The position numbers and the translations under genes are program-made. The notes under the pieces are model-generated. The model saw only the letters and a program-made list of their open reading frames with translations. It was not told the DNA's origin and did no database searches. From Patescibacteria group bacterium (GTDB lineage: Bacteria > Patescibacteriota > Microgenomatia > UBA1406 > GWC2-37-13), in assembly GCA_023380935.1 (NCBI GenBank), contig JAMCST010000008.1, positions 1 to 42,520 on the forward strand: 42,520 bases of DNA, in the 5' to 3' direction. Positions 21,986 to 32,141 of the stretch are shown here, piece after piece; position 1 is the first letter of the stretch, and each line of letters begins with the position of its first letter.

Positions 21986-24900
21986 ACATATGCGGCGATA
22001 TTTAATGGCGGCAACGTCGGCATCGGTACCACTTCTCCTGCTGCCAAGCTGGAAGTCTACCAGGGAGGAGTCAAGCTGGGATCAACGGCAGGGGCGAATA
22101 ACATTCTCGATACAGCCTCATCTGGTGGAGCACCCAGTGGTAGTCTGTACTGGGGATCAAGGATAGTCTGTGACAACAGCGGTAACTGTGCGGGAGTGGG
22201 ATCATTACCGTTGTCCAGTATTACGGCTGCCACAGGTACCAATACCATAGACAGTGGTGCCTATGCCCAGACCTGGAACTGGAATAGTCTGGCATCAGGT
22301 AATGCCTTCACGTTAGGATCATCGTCAACTGCAGGAGCTGCCAGCGGTACCAGTACGGTACTAAACATCTCCCGCTCAGGAGCCAATGCCAATACTGCTC
22401 ATACTGCCTATGGTCTCTACTCAACAGTTACCAATACCAATGTCACCTCAGGCACCAATGTGGCCGGGTACTTCTCGGCATCGGGAGCAACCACCGCCAA
22501 CTACGCTCTCTACTCGGCCGCCGGAGTGAACTACTTTGCTGGGAATGTGGGAGTGGGGACGACTTCCCCATCCTCCTACACTCTTCAAGTTGTAGGCACA
22601 GGAGGATTTAGCACGTCCGTTAATTCTCCCCTTTTTCAAGGCCAAGGAGCAGCGGTGACATTGGGGAATGCGTCGTATACGACCAGCGTCACCGGCTCAA
22701 CCGTATACGTCAGTCCTTTAACCACTAACGGAGTGGTATATACGTCGGGAAGCAACGGTGCATTAAACAGCGAACAATATCTCGCCACTTCCCGGGGAGG
22801 ACTGGGAGCCAATGTCACGGCGGCCGGAGCCGGAGAACTGCTCTATTCCAGCGGGACAACCGCCTATGGCCATCTGGCAGCCGGGACCAGTGGGCAGATA
22901 CTAAAAGCGGCCGGAGCCGCTTCTCCGACCTGGAATACGCCCGGAGCTTTAACCAAGACCGATGATACGAACGTAACCCTTACCTTAGGCGGTTCTCCCA
23001 CCACTGCCCTGGTTAACGCCGCTTCCATTACGGTCGGATGGAGTGGTCAACTGGCCATTGCCCGGGGAGGCACCAACAGTACTGCCACTCCAACCGCCGG
23101 AGGAGTTGCCTACGGAACAGGAACCGCCTATGCCTTTACCGGTGCCGGAACCAGCGGACAATTCTTGATCTCCAACGGAGCAAGCGCTCCTTCATGGACC
23201 TCAACCGTACCTGCTACCTCAATGAAGTGGAATGCCTTGACCAATCCCGACGGTAACCTTTCCCTCTCTATGGGGGCATACACTTCAACCTTCACCTACA
23301 ATGCTGCCACCTCAACCAACAACCTGTTCAATCTTACCGATACGGCTTCCAATACCGGTACAGGATATTTACTTAATGTTACTACTGCTTCCTCTTCCAC
23401 TCTTCATCCTCTTCATGTCTCTGCTGCCGGGACAGAGGCACTCATGGTTGATACCAATGGATATGTGGGGATTGGGACGACGAGTGCGAGTTATCCTCTA
23501 GATGTAAATGGAACAATCAAAACAAATACTGGCTTGCGCATCGTGGAAACCAGTGCAGCCGAAAGGTCTATTGTTAACTACAACACTATAAATGGCGGTT
23601 GGTATATGGGTAATACCACAGATGGACGTTTCTTTTTGGATGGTATGACTTCGGGGGGAGCATACGAAAGAACCTTACTCACTCAAGTATCGCATAGTTT
23701 AAGCGATATGTATTTTACTGGTAATCTTGGCATCGGTACCACAACTCCAGGAGCAAAGCTGGAGGTTTCGGGAACTGCAATTATCTCAGGAACAGGAACA
23801 GCCTTAACACTGTCAGGAGCAGCCACAACAGCCATCAACATCTCCAATACCGGGGTTACTACCGATATTAATCTTCAAAATGGAGCAACAATTGATAATG
23901 ATGTTAGTGGTAGTATCAGACTTGGTTCAACCACTCTTACCCTAAATGGCACCACCACTCTTACCGCTTCCTCTTTAGCTACCTTTACCAGTGCAGCCAC
24001 TCTGGGAATGACCAGTACTACTACTCTTAATCTTGGCACCAACGCCACCTTGACCAACAACTCGGGAACACTGACGGTCAATGCCAACAGTACAAGCAAC
24101 CTTCTGCTCAACAGTAACGGCGGCAATGTGGGGATTGGGACGACGGGGCCGGGGGCGAAGTTGGAAGTATTTGGAAATAGCCCAAGCATCAAGATTACGG
24201 AAGATTCTAGTTCTAGTTATTATTTACAAACACAGGTTAACTATAACGCCGCTGATTCTGTCAACTTTATTGGACCCTATGGCGCCACCTTTTTGCAATT
24301 TGACGCAACAACAAATACTCCCACAACGCTTGGGACAACGAGTGGATACACAATATTACAAGGTAACGTCGGCGTCGGGACGACCAGTCCGGCGGCGAAA
24401 TTGGATGTTAATGGCGATATAACAGCCGAAGGCAACTTTATCTCAAGTACTTTTGTCCAAGGCATGCCCACCAATCTTATTGTGAACGGCGGATTTGAAA
24501 CTGATCTGGGGGGATGGTCGGCTAATTTAGCCACAATTACACAACAAGCAGGCGGATACTACGGCGGTTACTCGATGAAGGCTGTTTACAGCGGTTCTGG
24601 CGACAATTACATTTCCTACACATTGCCCACAGTAGCCCAAACACTTGCCAGTCGAAGTTACACGTTTTCTTTCTGGGCAAAAGCTGATTTAGCCGGGAGT
24701 TTTTCATCTGCACCTTTTCTTCAAGAGTTAGGTGGAGGCACTTATGCCTGTAATCTTTCCGATACTGCGCTTACCACGTCTTGGAAGAAATTTAAAGCTA
24801 CATGCACTTGGGGAGCCGGCATTACAGCGACAACATGGAGGGTCATTCTAAGAACAACCGGAAACGTGAGTAATAATGTTTACTTCGACGGCGTTAATGT

Positions 24901-27900
24901 GCAAAACGGCACAACCGGTACTGATTACACAAATATTGCCGCGAACGATACGGGAAACACATATTTATATGATGGCAACGTCGGCATCGGCACCACTTCC
25001 CCATCGAACAAGCTTGACGTTAGGGGGGCAACCGGAACAAGGGCAGCTTACTTTGATGGCAGAGTCAGAGGAGAAAATGCTTCTTCTTCTGATGAATTCG
25101 TTACCCTGGCTCAACTTCAGGGAGGATCAGGATCATTGTGGTTGGATGGTGGAACATACCTGTATCCTAACTCGACATACGCCACTGACGTCATGGTGCC
25201 GTCAGGTAATGTGGGGATTGGGACAAATGCACCAGAGACTTCGTTAACTATCAAAAATACAGGATATCGACAACTTGCTATTAGGGGTGGAGCCACAGGC
25301 CACCAAACATTGAACTTAGGTAGTGTAGAGAGTACTGTCGGTTCATACATTTACAATAACGCTTATTATGCGACCTCCAATACTTATACTCCTTCACAAA
25401 CCAGTGCGTCTGGCATGCAGTTAAGGAACGATGGTTCTATTGATCTATTGACTGATACCGGATTGTCGATTGGAGTTAACTATACTCCAACTTCAAGAAT
25501 AAAAATTCTTAATAACGGCAACGTCGGCATCGGGACGACGGGACCAGCGCATAAACTCGAGGTAACGGGTGGGATATATGCTTCCACCTATTTAGATGTC
25601 GGAGGAAACAACTGGTTAAGACTGGGGGGAAGCAATGCTCTTTCGAATAACAGTAACTTTTTGTATATCGGTGACGGTTCAAGTCTTGCCAGCGGCATTT
25701 ATGCCCGCGCCACCTATAAAGCAGCTAGTGGATATAATGTTATTCCTTATACCACGCTTGGTTCTGACTTAGGCGACTCTTCGCATTATTGGGGAAACTC
25801 ATATATTCAAAACGGGTATTTTTCCGGCAATGTCGGTATCGGGACGACGACGACGGCAGCAAAGTTGGATATTCCTAGTGGCGGAATCATCGCCGGCACA
25901 ACGGGTGCTAATGGTAGTCAGTTTTATGCGATTGGCCTAACAAGAACAGCGGGAGCGATGTTATATGATCAAGCCAATTCTGCATTAACGCTAGGGGGTG
26001 ATTCTACTGGATCTGATATGACAATCTTGGCAAATGGCAACGTCGGGATTGGGACGACGAGTCCAGGGGCGAAGTTGGAATTAACCTCCGGGGATCTATA
26101 TATCAACGCCAACGGTACTGCCAACGTTGGCCTTCCTTATTTGAAAAACTCCACAAGCTTTGGCTCCAGTAGGAACAACTATTTAATCTCCATGGGAGGC
26201 ACTTTAGCCGGTAGGCTACTTAACCGAAATGCAGAGATGCTCGACGGCACTATCGGCTATGCCCTATATGATAACTCTGGCGGCGGACACACCACTATTT
26301 CTTCCGTAGCTGATTCTCAAGCTCCAAACACTTCAGGCAGTGTCCTTCGTCTCTCTTATGATGGACTAGGCACCCCTAGCTCTAATCCGACTCCTGGATT
26401 CGGTGGATTTAATATAGCGGTTGCTCGATGTTCGGGAACAAATAATGGCATTAACGGATTTTGCTACCGAGAAGGCAATCGCTATTTTATTAGAATCTGG
26501 GCAAAAATTCCGTCGGGAAGAAGTATTTATTTCGCTTCAAACTCTTATGGGACAGGTGGAAATTTTCAGTGGGAGTCATCACAAGCCGGAGCAGATGATT
26601 GGCGCGAATATGACGGAATCCAAACCATTGGGATTGGCGGAACATTTTCATCCACCGGCTTCTGGTATGTCAGCGGCGGAACCAATGCGGCTTTTAACTG
26701 GGATGTAGCTAGTGTGCAGATGGTTGGTCTTGATGAAACACCCAGTGTCGAAACTGCAAGCAATCTTAACGTTGGTTATTATCAGGGAAAAAACCTCAAT
26801 TATGGGGAACTTTTGACGACCCAGGGGGCATATCTGGCCGCATCGGGCGGCAACGTCGGCATCGGGACGACGGCGCCGGGACAAAAGTTGGAAGTGGCCG
26901 GCAATGTTATCGGAAGCGGGACGGTGGGCACCAGCGCCTCGCGCTGGAGTTCGGGATATTTTGATTCGTTGACAGTTACCGGCAGCATCTATGCCGCCGG
27001 CACCAACATCGCCGGAACCACCGCCAATGATTTTACCATTAACACGGACAACGCCACGGCCGATGCCGAAGCAATGAGCTTAACTTTTGAGAGAGGGACA
27101 ACCACTCCCAACTCCACTCTGGCTTGGGACAATACCAACGATACGTTCGATTTTAATTTCCCCATTTCGGTCGAAAACGCCGGTATTAGCTATATTCAAG
27201 GTAACGTCGGCATCGGTACCACCGCCCCGGGAACCTACAAGCTTTACGTTGCCGGAACAGGAAAGTTCACCGGAGCAGTTGATACTGACGTTCAGTTCTT
27301 GGGTCAAGCATCAGACACTGTCTCGGCTCCTTCCTTCTCCTGGACTGGTGATACAACTACCGGTATGTATCGTCCTGCCGCCAGCCAGATTGCTTTAACC
27401 CTGGGAGGAACCCAAAGGGCTCTGTTCACCGCAACCGCCTTGACGCTTACCGGACAAACAACATTGACCGCCTCTTCTCTTTCCACTCTCACGACAGGAG
27501 CGACACTGGGAATGACCAGCACCACCACCTTAAACTTAGGCACCAACGCTACCTTGACGAACAACTCTGGCACCTTAACTGTCAATGCCAACAGTACCAG
27601 TAACCTCCTCCTTAATACCAATGGAGGGAATGTGGGGATTGGGACGACGAGTGCAGGAACTCGACTTGACGTGGTCGGCGGAGCCATCCGCACCAACAAT
27701 CAACTAATCTCTACGGTTGCCACCGGCACCTCGCCGCTGGCGGTTTCGTCGACTACTGTCGTTACTAACCTTAACGCCGATATGGTCGATGGACTGCACT
27801 CCACATCACTAGTACAAACCGGCGGGTCCCTCTTAACTCTGGCCGGAGATTCGGGCAGCGTAGCGGTTAACCAAGGTAACACCCTGACCGTGGCCGGCGG

Positions 27901-30900
27901 ATCAGGTTTAACCTCCACGGCTGCGGCCGGCCCGACCGTCACTCTTAATGTCGGCGCCGGCACCAACATTCAGGTCAACGCCAACGACGTGGCCACGGTA
28001 ATGAACCCGTCATTTACCACGTCCGTAACCACACCATATTACTATGTCACAGCTGGAAACGGATACGGAGTCGGATACTGGGCCTCTGCCCCAACCACAT
28101 ATGGAACCTTTATGAGCAACTCGGCAAGCTATATGTACGGTGATGTAACTGATTATTATATTGCCAATGTTATGTCGAGTGGAACTGGCCGTGGATTTAC
28201 CTGGTCGTATGGAACCACTCCCAGCATGGGCCTGAATGCCAGCACCGGAAACCTGGCAATCAAAGGTCTGTTTACGGCTAATGGATCAGGTAACAATTAT
28301 TTTGCCGGCAACGTCGGCATCGGGACGACCGCACCTGATACTCAATTAGAGGTCACCGGGTCTATCGATACCTATGCCAACAGCAATCGATACTACTACA
28401 ATGTCTATCAATACTCCGATTCCGGCAACCCTGATACCGGAACATTAGCCATCGCCATGCCCCGAGGTTGGACAAGCACAATGATGAGGGCCCATATAGT
28501 CGGTTATGATTACAGCGGGCTTGGTACTTGGGAAGTAATCGTCGGGGGTTACAACTATTCCGGCACGCCGGCCTGGATAAATTATACTGCCGAAGTACGA
28601 GGCACGGCGCCTTTTAATCAAGTCCGGTTGGCCTACAACGGCAGCAAGATGGTAATCCTATTGGGAACTACTACTACGACGTGGCGTTATCCCAAATTTG
28701 CCGTGACGGAATTCATGGCCGGGTTCGGCAGTTATTCTGGTTGGGGTAGTGGCTGGTCTTCCTCATTCCTCACTTCTGAAGCTAGTATTACCAATTCGGT
28801 TACACCTACTCTTTATACCTACATGGATTCGGGCGGAAACGTCGGTATCGGGACCACCGGGCCGAGCTACAAACTGGATGTTGCCGGCGACGTAAGGGCT
28901 ACCGGCGATTTATATGCCAACGGAACAGATGTTTTTGGCGCCAACTCTATGTCACTTAATCTTGGCACATCAGCTAACTTGATCGGTTTTAAGGATTCCA
29001 CCGGTTACAACCGTATTACAATTGATACCGCCCAAACCAGTTATCCAAGAATTTATGGCTATACCAATGCTGGGGCCGCCACTTTAGTTCAGTTCACATC
29101 GGGCATTTTTAATAACGGTGGTACGCTTTATTCCCAAAACCAAATTTACGCGCGTGGTGGAATTGCCAATGACACTGCTTCAACCGCTCTTTCTCTTAAT
29201 GACGCCGAAGGTGTAATCTTTGCCGGTCCAATCTCCGGCATCAGCACCATCACTACTTCCAGTACTATTAACAGCCAAACGATTTCCTCGGCGGCCAGTT
29301 TTACCGGCACGTTAGCCGTTGCCAGTGATTTGACCGTTACCGGCGGAGATATTAAACAAGGCGGCTCCGACGACCTGCGGCTTTGGGCCGGCACCGGCGG
29401 AGATGTTTGGTTTTACAAATCCGATGGCACGGCGGCCGGCCGGGTCGACACCTCGGTTGCCAGCGGTTCGGGTACCGATGTCCAAGACGCCAATTATTTG
29501 ACTGGTGATGATGCTAATTACACTGTTTTTTACGGCAACAGCACCTCTAGCGCTTGGAATTCACAGAGTTTCACCACCGGCGGAACCGGCGGGTCTTTAT
29601 CAAAGATCAATTTTAAACTATGGCGTAACGAAACTTCATATAGTTATAGTGTCTGGACCGAAATTCAAACCTGCACTGGCGATACCCCGACCGGCGTGGT
29701 GTTGGGAACGTCCGACGTGGTTGCATCTTCATCAATTAGTTCGACCAGTCCGGGAGCAGCTGTTACTTTTACCTTCAGTAATCGACCGTACCTGAACTCA
29801 AGTACCAAATACTGTGCGGTTTTGAAAACTACCACGCCATCCGACGGTACCCATTATATCAACATGCGTGTCGACAGCACTAGTTCTTCCTATTCTGGCG
29901 GACAGCTTTGCCGCACTACCAATTCCGGTCAGACTTGGGACTGTGGCTCGTATACTGCGGTCGATGCCTATTTTGATGAATATTATAATAACCGTTACGG
30001 GACCTTGTATATCGGCGCAGTCAACACCAGTTCAGCGGACTTGGCGGAAAAGTATCCGTCCGTGCAAGATTTATTAGCGGGTGAAGTCGTTGCCTTTGAC
30101 CCGCAAAACGAAAATCACGTTATCCGCTCCACCCAGGCTTACGAAAAGAACCTGATGGGTGTCGTTTCCACCGACCCCGGTTTGTTGCTTGGCGCGCCTG
30201 ACGGAAGCGGCGACAAGCAGTATCCGGTGGCCCTTTCCGGCCGGGTGCCGGTCAAGTTCAGCGCGGAAAACGGTAACGTGGTGGTCGGCGATCCGCTTAC
30301 CAGCTCGGCCACCAAACCGGGCTATGCCATGCGCGCCACCCAGCCCGGATTGATTATTGCCAAGGCCCTGGAGTCGTCGCAAAAATGTGCCCAAACTTCC
30401 GATTGCAAAATAAACGCCTTTATCGCCCTTAAATATGACGAACCACAGATGATGCTGGCAGACAGCGGTGATGTTGTTATTTTGGAAAACACCAACTCTG
30501 GTTCACCCGATCAAGGCAACTCATCTTACTCCATTGCCACGGCCGCCGGTGAAACCATCACCCGTGTCGGTGCCTTTGCCCGGCTAACCGCGGCCAACCT
30601 GGAAACCGGCGCCGTCAAAGCCAAAACCGTTACGACCGATTCGTTGAATGTGGGCGGACAAACGTTGAGAGAATTTGTTACGAACGTTGTAAATGAAACC
30701 ATTGCCCGAAGCAACACGATTATCAACGGAACAATCGATAAACTGATCGTCCGTGAAAAGACCATCTCCCCGATCGTCGAGACGACCGATCTGGTCGCCA
30801 GCGGCTCGGCCGACATTGCCCAATTGCAGACCAATGAAATTAAACCGAAAAATAACGCTTTAACGATTGATTTGTCAAATGTAGGGGACGGATCCCCCGT

Positions 30901-32131
30901 CCCGACGCCGGAAAACCGCGGCGAATTCGCCCGGCTGATGATTAAGGGAATGGAGGGCAAAACCGTCGCCAGCATTGATGCCGCGGGCAACGCCACTTTC
31001 AGCGGCACGTTGGCGGTCAAGGAAGCGTCGGTTTCCGGCAATCTCGCCGCCAATTCGGTTAATACTAACTCTCTCAACTCGCAACTCGCCTCGATTTCCG
31101 GCAAGTTAGTGGCCAAACAGATCGAGTCGGACACGATCAATGCTCTGAACAACCAGATCAGCAGTTCATCGGCCAATATTAACAAGGTAATCACCGACAA
31201 CCAGCAGCTCACCACCGACATCAACGATATTCAAAAATTACTGAGCGAATTGAAAAACCAACCGCTGCCCGACCCCAACGATTATCAAACTATCCCCAAT
31301 CTCACCGTCAATCCCGATCCGACCGCGACCGGTTCCAGCCCCACGCTGCCGGCAACCGGTAGCTTTGACAGTCTTACCGTAACCAATGGCGCCAACTTTT
31401 ACAATGCGACGGTTTCCAACTCGCTGGTCGCCGGAAACGTGATGATCCAAAACGACACGATTCTGGCGCTGGCTTCAGAATTAAGATTGTCGGCGCTGGT
31501 TGACATCAACCTATTTGACGGCGCGGTCGTCATCGCCAAGAACGGCGACATTACTACCAAGGGTGAACTAACCGCGCTATCTGGCATCCGCACCAACACC
31601 ATTAAACCTGTCACGTCCAGTAACGATCTGGCGATTCAACTGGATCAGTCCGGTCAGAACGCCGCCAACCCCAAACTGAAAGTCGCCAACTCAAATGGCG
31701 ACGAGGTGGCGTCAATTGATGCTTCGGGCTCGGCCCGATTCAAGTCGCTTGGACTTGAGAAGTTCCTTGACGCTACCGGTTCAGCCGCCATTGTCGCTGC
31801 CCCGGATAACTTTGCCAAAAACGGCATTTACGCGCCGGCCATCGAAACCAAGGCGCAAACGGCCGGCGTCGGCATTCTGCCGGCTAACGAAAACACCGTA
31901 ATTATTTACAATACGAGCGTGAAAAATGATTCTTTGGTCTACCTGACACCCACCTCTGACTCGGCCAATGAACTGCTCACGGTGGAGAAAAAAGAAAGTT
32001 GCCCGACCAACCTGTCCGATCTGACTGGTACAACCGTACAGGCCGCCGAGACCTGCCATCCTTATTTTCAAGTTACCAGCCGCACCAACCTCCACGACGA
32101 TATTAAGTTTAACTGGCTAATCATCAACTAA
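21572..32131 (+). CDS. Giant tail-fibre-like surface protein, C-terminal part beginning with a C-intein
   Basis: The 3519-residue product from the ATG at 21572 overlaps the NYN stop by 8 nt; an upstream ATG at 21497 lies inside the NYN gene and is less likely. Residues 1-138 are the C-intein, ending GIIAHN before Thr139. The extein then has about sixteen NVGIGTT-type repeats, a carbohydrate-binding-like module (NLIVNGGFETDLGGW, about 967-1113), other lectin-like stretches (about 1544-1726 and 2643-2806) and a Peptidase_G2-like region (LAEKYPSVQDLLAGEVVAFD...YPVALSGRVPV, about 2820-2960). A long repetitive stalk completes it. There is no signal peptide, so export must depend on splicing to the upstream part. 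The predicted ligated product is about 4,941 residues. Confidence 0.88.
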   Translation: MFDALANYISEVVRGKKIRIGGQDAQWKKVVDIKVGMKIAVTKQNSNIISDFGFSASDSDVEWDEIVSIKRLSPERVYDIEVEDTHNFVAGHFIDLPSGNETILTDEPQRGPPTNNFKIKNLKLKIGQKWFGGIIAHNTYAAIFNGGNVGIGTTSPAAKLEVYQGGVKLGSTAGANNILDTASSGGAPSGSLYWGSRIVCDNSGNCAGVGSLPLSSITAATGTNTIDSGAYAQTWNWNSLASGNAFTLGSSSTAGAASGTSTVLNISRSGANANTAHTAYGLYSTVTNTNVTSGTNVAGYFSASGATTANYALYSAAGVNYFAGNVGVGTTSPSSYTLQVVGTGGFSTSVNSPLFQGQGAAVTLGNASYTTSVTGSTVYVSPLTTNGVVYTSGSNGALNSEQYLATSRGGLGANVTAAGAGELLYSSGTTAYGHLAAGTSGQILKAAGAASPTWNTPGALTKTDDTNVTLTLGGSPTTALVNAASITVGWSGQLAIARGGTNSTATPTAGGVAYGTGTAYAFTGAGTSGQFLISNGASAPSWTSTVPATSMKWNALTNPDGNLSLSMGAYTSTFTYNAATSTNNLFNLTDTASNTGTGYLLNVTTASSSTLHPLHVSAAGTEALMVDTNGYVGIGTTSASYPLDVNGTIKTNTGLRIVETSAAERSIVNYNTINGGWYMGNTTDGRFFLDGMTSGGAYERTLLTQVSHSLSDMYFTGNLGIGTTTPGAKLEVSGTAIISGTGTALTLSGAATTAINISNTGVTTDINLQNGATIDNDVSGSIRLGSTTLTLNGTTTLTASSLATFTSAATLGMTSTTTLNLGTNATLTNNSGTLTVNANSTSNLLLNSNGGNVGIGTTGPGAKLEVFGNSPSIKITEDSSSSYYLQTQVNYNAADSVNFIGPYGATFLQFDATTNTPTTLGTTSGYTILQGNVGVGTTSPAAKLDVNGDITAEGNFISSTFVQGMPTNLIVNGGFETDLGGWSANLATITQQAGGYYGGYSMKAVYSGSGDNYISYTLPTVAQTLASRSYTFSFWAKADLAGSFSSAPFLQELGGGTYACNLSDTALTTSWKKFKATCTWGAGITATTWRVILRTTGNVSNNVYFDGVNVQNGTTGTDYTNIAANDTGNTYLYDGNVGIGTTSPSNKLDVRGATGTRAAYFDGRVRGENASSSDEFVTLAQLQGGSGSLWLDGGTYLYPNSTYATDVMVPSGNVGIGTNAPETSLTIKNTGYRQLAIRGGATGHQTLNLGSVESTVGSYIYNNAYYATSNTYTPSQTSASGMQLRNDGSIDLLTDTGLSIGVNYTPTSRIKILNNGNVGIGTTGPAHKLEVTGGIYASTYLDVGGNNWLRLGGSNALSNNSNFLYIGDGSSLASGIYARATYKAASGYNVIPYTTLGSDLGDSSHYWGNSYIQNGYFSGNVGIGTTTTAAKLDIPSGGIIAGTTGANGSQFYAIGLTRTAGAMLYDQANSALTLGGDSTGSDMTILANGNVGIGTTSPGAKLELTSGDLYINANGTANVGLPYLKNSTSFGSSRNNYLISMGGTLAGRLLNRNAEMLDGTIGYALYDNSGGGHTTISSVADSQAPNTSGSVLRLSYDGLGTPSSNPTPGFGGFNIAVARCSGTNNGINGFCYREGNRYFIRIWAKIPSGRSIYFASNSYGTGGNFQWESSQAGADDWREYDGIQTIGIGGTFSSTGFWYVSGGTNAAFNWDVASVQMVGLDETPSVETASNLNVGYYQGKNLNYGELLTTQGAYLAASGGNVGIGTTAPGQKLEVAGNVIGSGTVGTSASRWSSGYFDSLTVTGSIYAAGTNIAGTTANDFTINTDNATADAEAMSLTFERGTTTPNSTLAWDNTNDTFDFNFPISVENAGISYIQGNVGIGTTAPGTYKLYVAGTGKFTGAVDTDVQFLGQASDTVSAPSFSWTGDTTTGMYRPAASQIALTLGGTQRALFTATALTLTGQTTLTASSLSTLTTGATLGMTSTTTLNLGTNATLTNNSGTLTVNANSTSNLLLNTNGGNVGIGTTSAGTRLDVVGGAIRTNNQLISTVATGTSPLAVSSTTVVTNLNADMVDGLHSTSLVQTGGSLLTLAGDSGSVAVNQGNTLTVAGGSGLTSTAAAGPTVTLNVGAGTNIQVNANDVATVMNPSFTTSVTTPYYYVTAGNGYGVGYWASAPTTYGTFMSNSASYMYGDVTDYYIANVMSSGTGRGFTWSYGTTPSMGLNASTGNLAIKGLFTANGSGNNYFAGNVGIGTTAPDTQLEVTGSIDTYANSNRYYYNVYQYSDSGNPDTGTLAIAMPRGWTSTMMRAHIVGYDYSGLGTWEVIVGGYNYSGTPAWINYTAEVRGTAPFNQVRLAYNGSKMVILLGTTTTTWRYPKFAVTEFMAGFGSYSGWGSGWSSSFLTSEASITNSVTPTLYTYMDSGGNVGIGTTGPSYKLDVAGDVRATGDLYANGTDVFGANSMSLNLGTSANLIGFKDSTGYNRITIDTAQTSYPRIYGYTNAGAATLVQFTSGIFNNGGTLYSQNQIYARGGIANDTASTALSLNDAEGVIFAGPISGISTITTSSTINSQTISSAASFTGTLAVASDLTVTGGDIKQGGSDDLRLWAGTGGDVWFYKSDGTAAGRVDTSVASGSGTDVQDANYLTGDDANYTVFYGNSTSSAWNSQSFTTGGTGGSLSKINFKLWRNETSYSYSVWTEIQTCTGDTPTGVVLGTSDVVASSSISSTSPGAAVTFTFSNRPYLNSSTKYCAVLKTTTPSDGTHYINMRVDSTSSSYSGGQLCRTTNSGQTWDCGSYTAVDAYFDEYYNNRYGTLYIGAVNTSSADLAEKYPSVQDLLAGEVVAFDPQNENHVIRSTQAYEKNLMGVVSTDPGLLLGAPDGSGDKQYPVALSGRVPVKFSAENGNVVVGDPLTSSATKPGYAMRATQPGLIIAKALESSQKCAQTSDCKINAFIALKYDEPQMMLADSGDVVILENTNSGSPDQGNSSYSIATAAGETITRVGAFARLTAANLETGAVKAKTVTTDSLNVGGQTLREFVTNVVNETIARSNTIINGTIDKLIVREKTISPIVETTDLVASGSADIAQLQTNEIKPKNNALTIDLSNVGDGSPVPTPENRGEFARLMIKGMEGKTVASIDAAGNATFSGTLAVKEASVSGNLAANSVNTNSLNSQLASISGKLVAKQIESDTINALNNQISSSSANINKVITDNQQLTTDINDIQKLLSELKNQPLPDPNDYQTIPNLTVNPDPTATGSSPTLPATGSFDSLTVTNGANFYNATVSNSLVAGNVMIQNDTILALASELRLSALVDINLFDGAVVIAKNGDITTKGELTALSGIRTNTIKPVTSSNDLAIQLDQSGQNAANPKLKVANSNGDEVASIDASGSARFKSLGLEKFLDATGSAAIVAAPDNFAKNGIYAPAIETKAQTAGVGILPANENTVIIYNTSVKNDSLVYLTPTSDSANELLTVEKKESCPTNLSDLTGTTVQAAETCHPYFQVTSRTNLHDDIKFNWLIIN
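21911..21949 (+). repeat. AT-rich repeat translated inside the C-intein
   Basis: The string TTTTAAAATTAAAAATTT and its continuation encode NNFKIKNLKLKIG between intein blocks F and G. It is the same kind of string as the spacers at 20134-20187 and 20542-20606. Confidence 0.55.
22127..22538 (+). repeat. 412-bp direct repeat, copy 2
   Basis: By eye identical to 15761-16172. It begins about 140 bp after the intein-extein junction and is in the same codon phase. Confidence 0.9.
23012..23334 (+). repeat. 323-bp direct repeat, copy 2
   Basis: By eye identical to 16712-17034; identity breaks abruptly on both sides while the protein sequence stays nearly the same upstream. Confidence 0.88.
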
Positions 32132-32141
32132 TCGGCGTTGT

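Noticed and set aside
14600-28860. CRISPR-like array formed by the regularly recurring GGCAACGTCGG motif
   Set aside because: The motif is the coding sequence for GNVGIGTT in a long open frame and the intervals vary widely.
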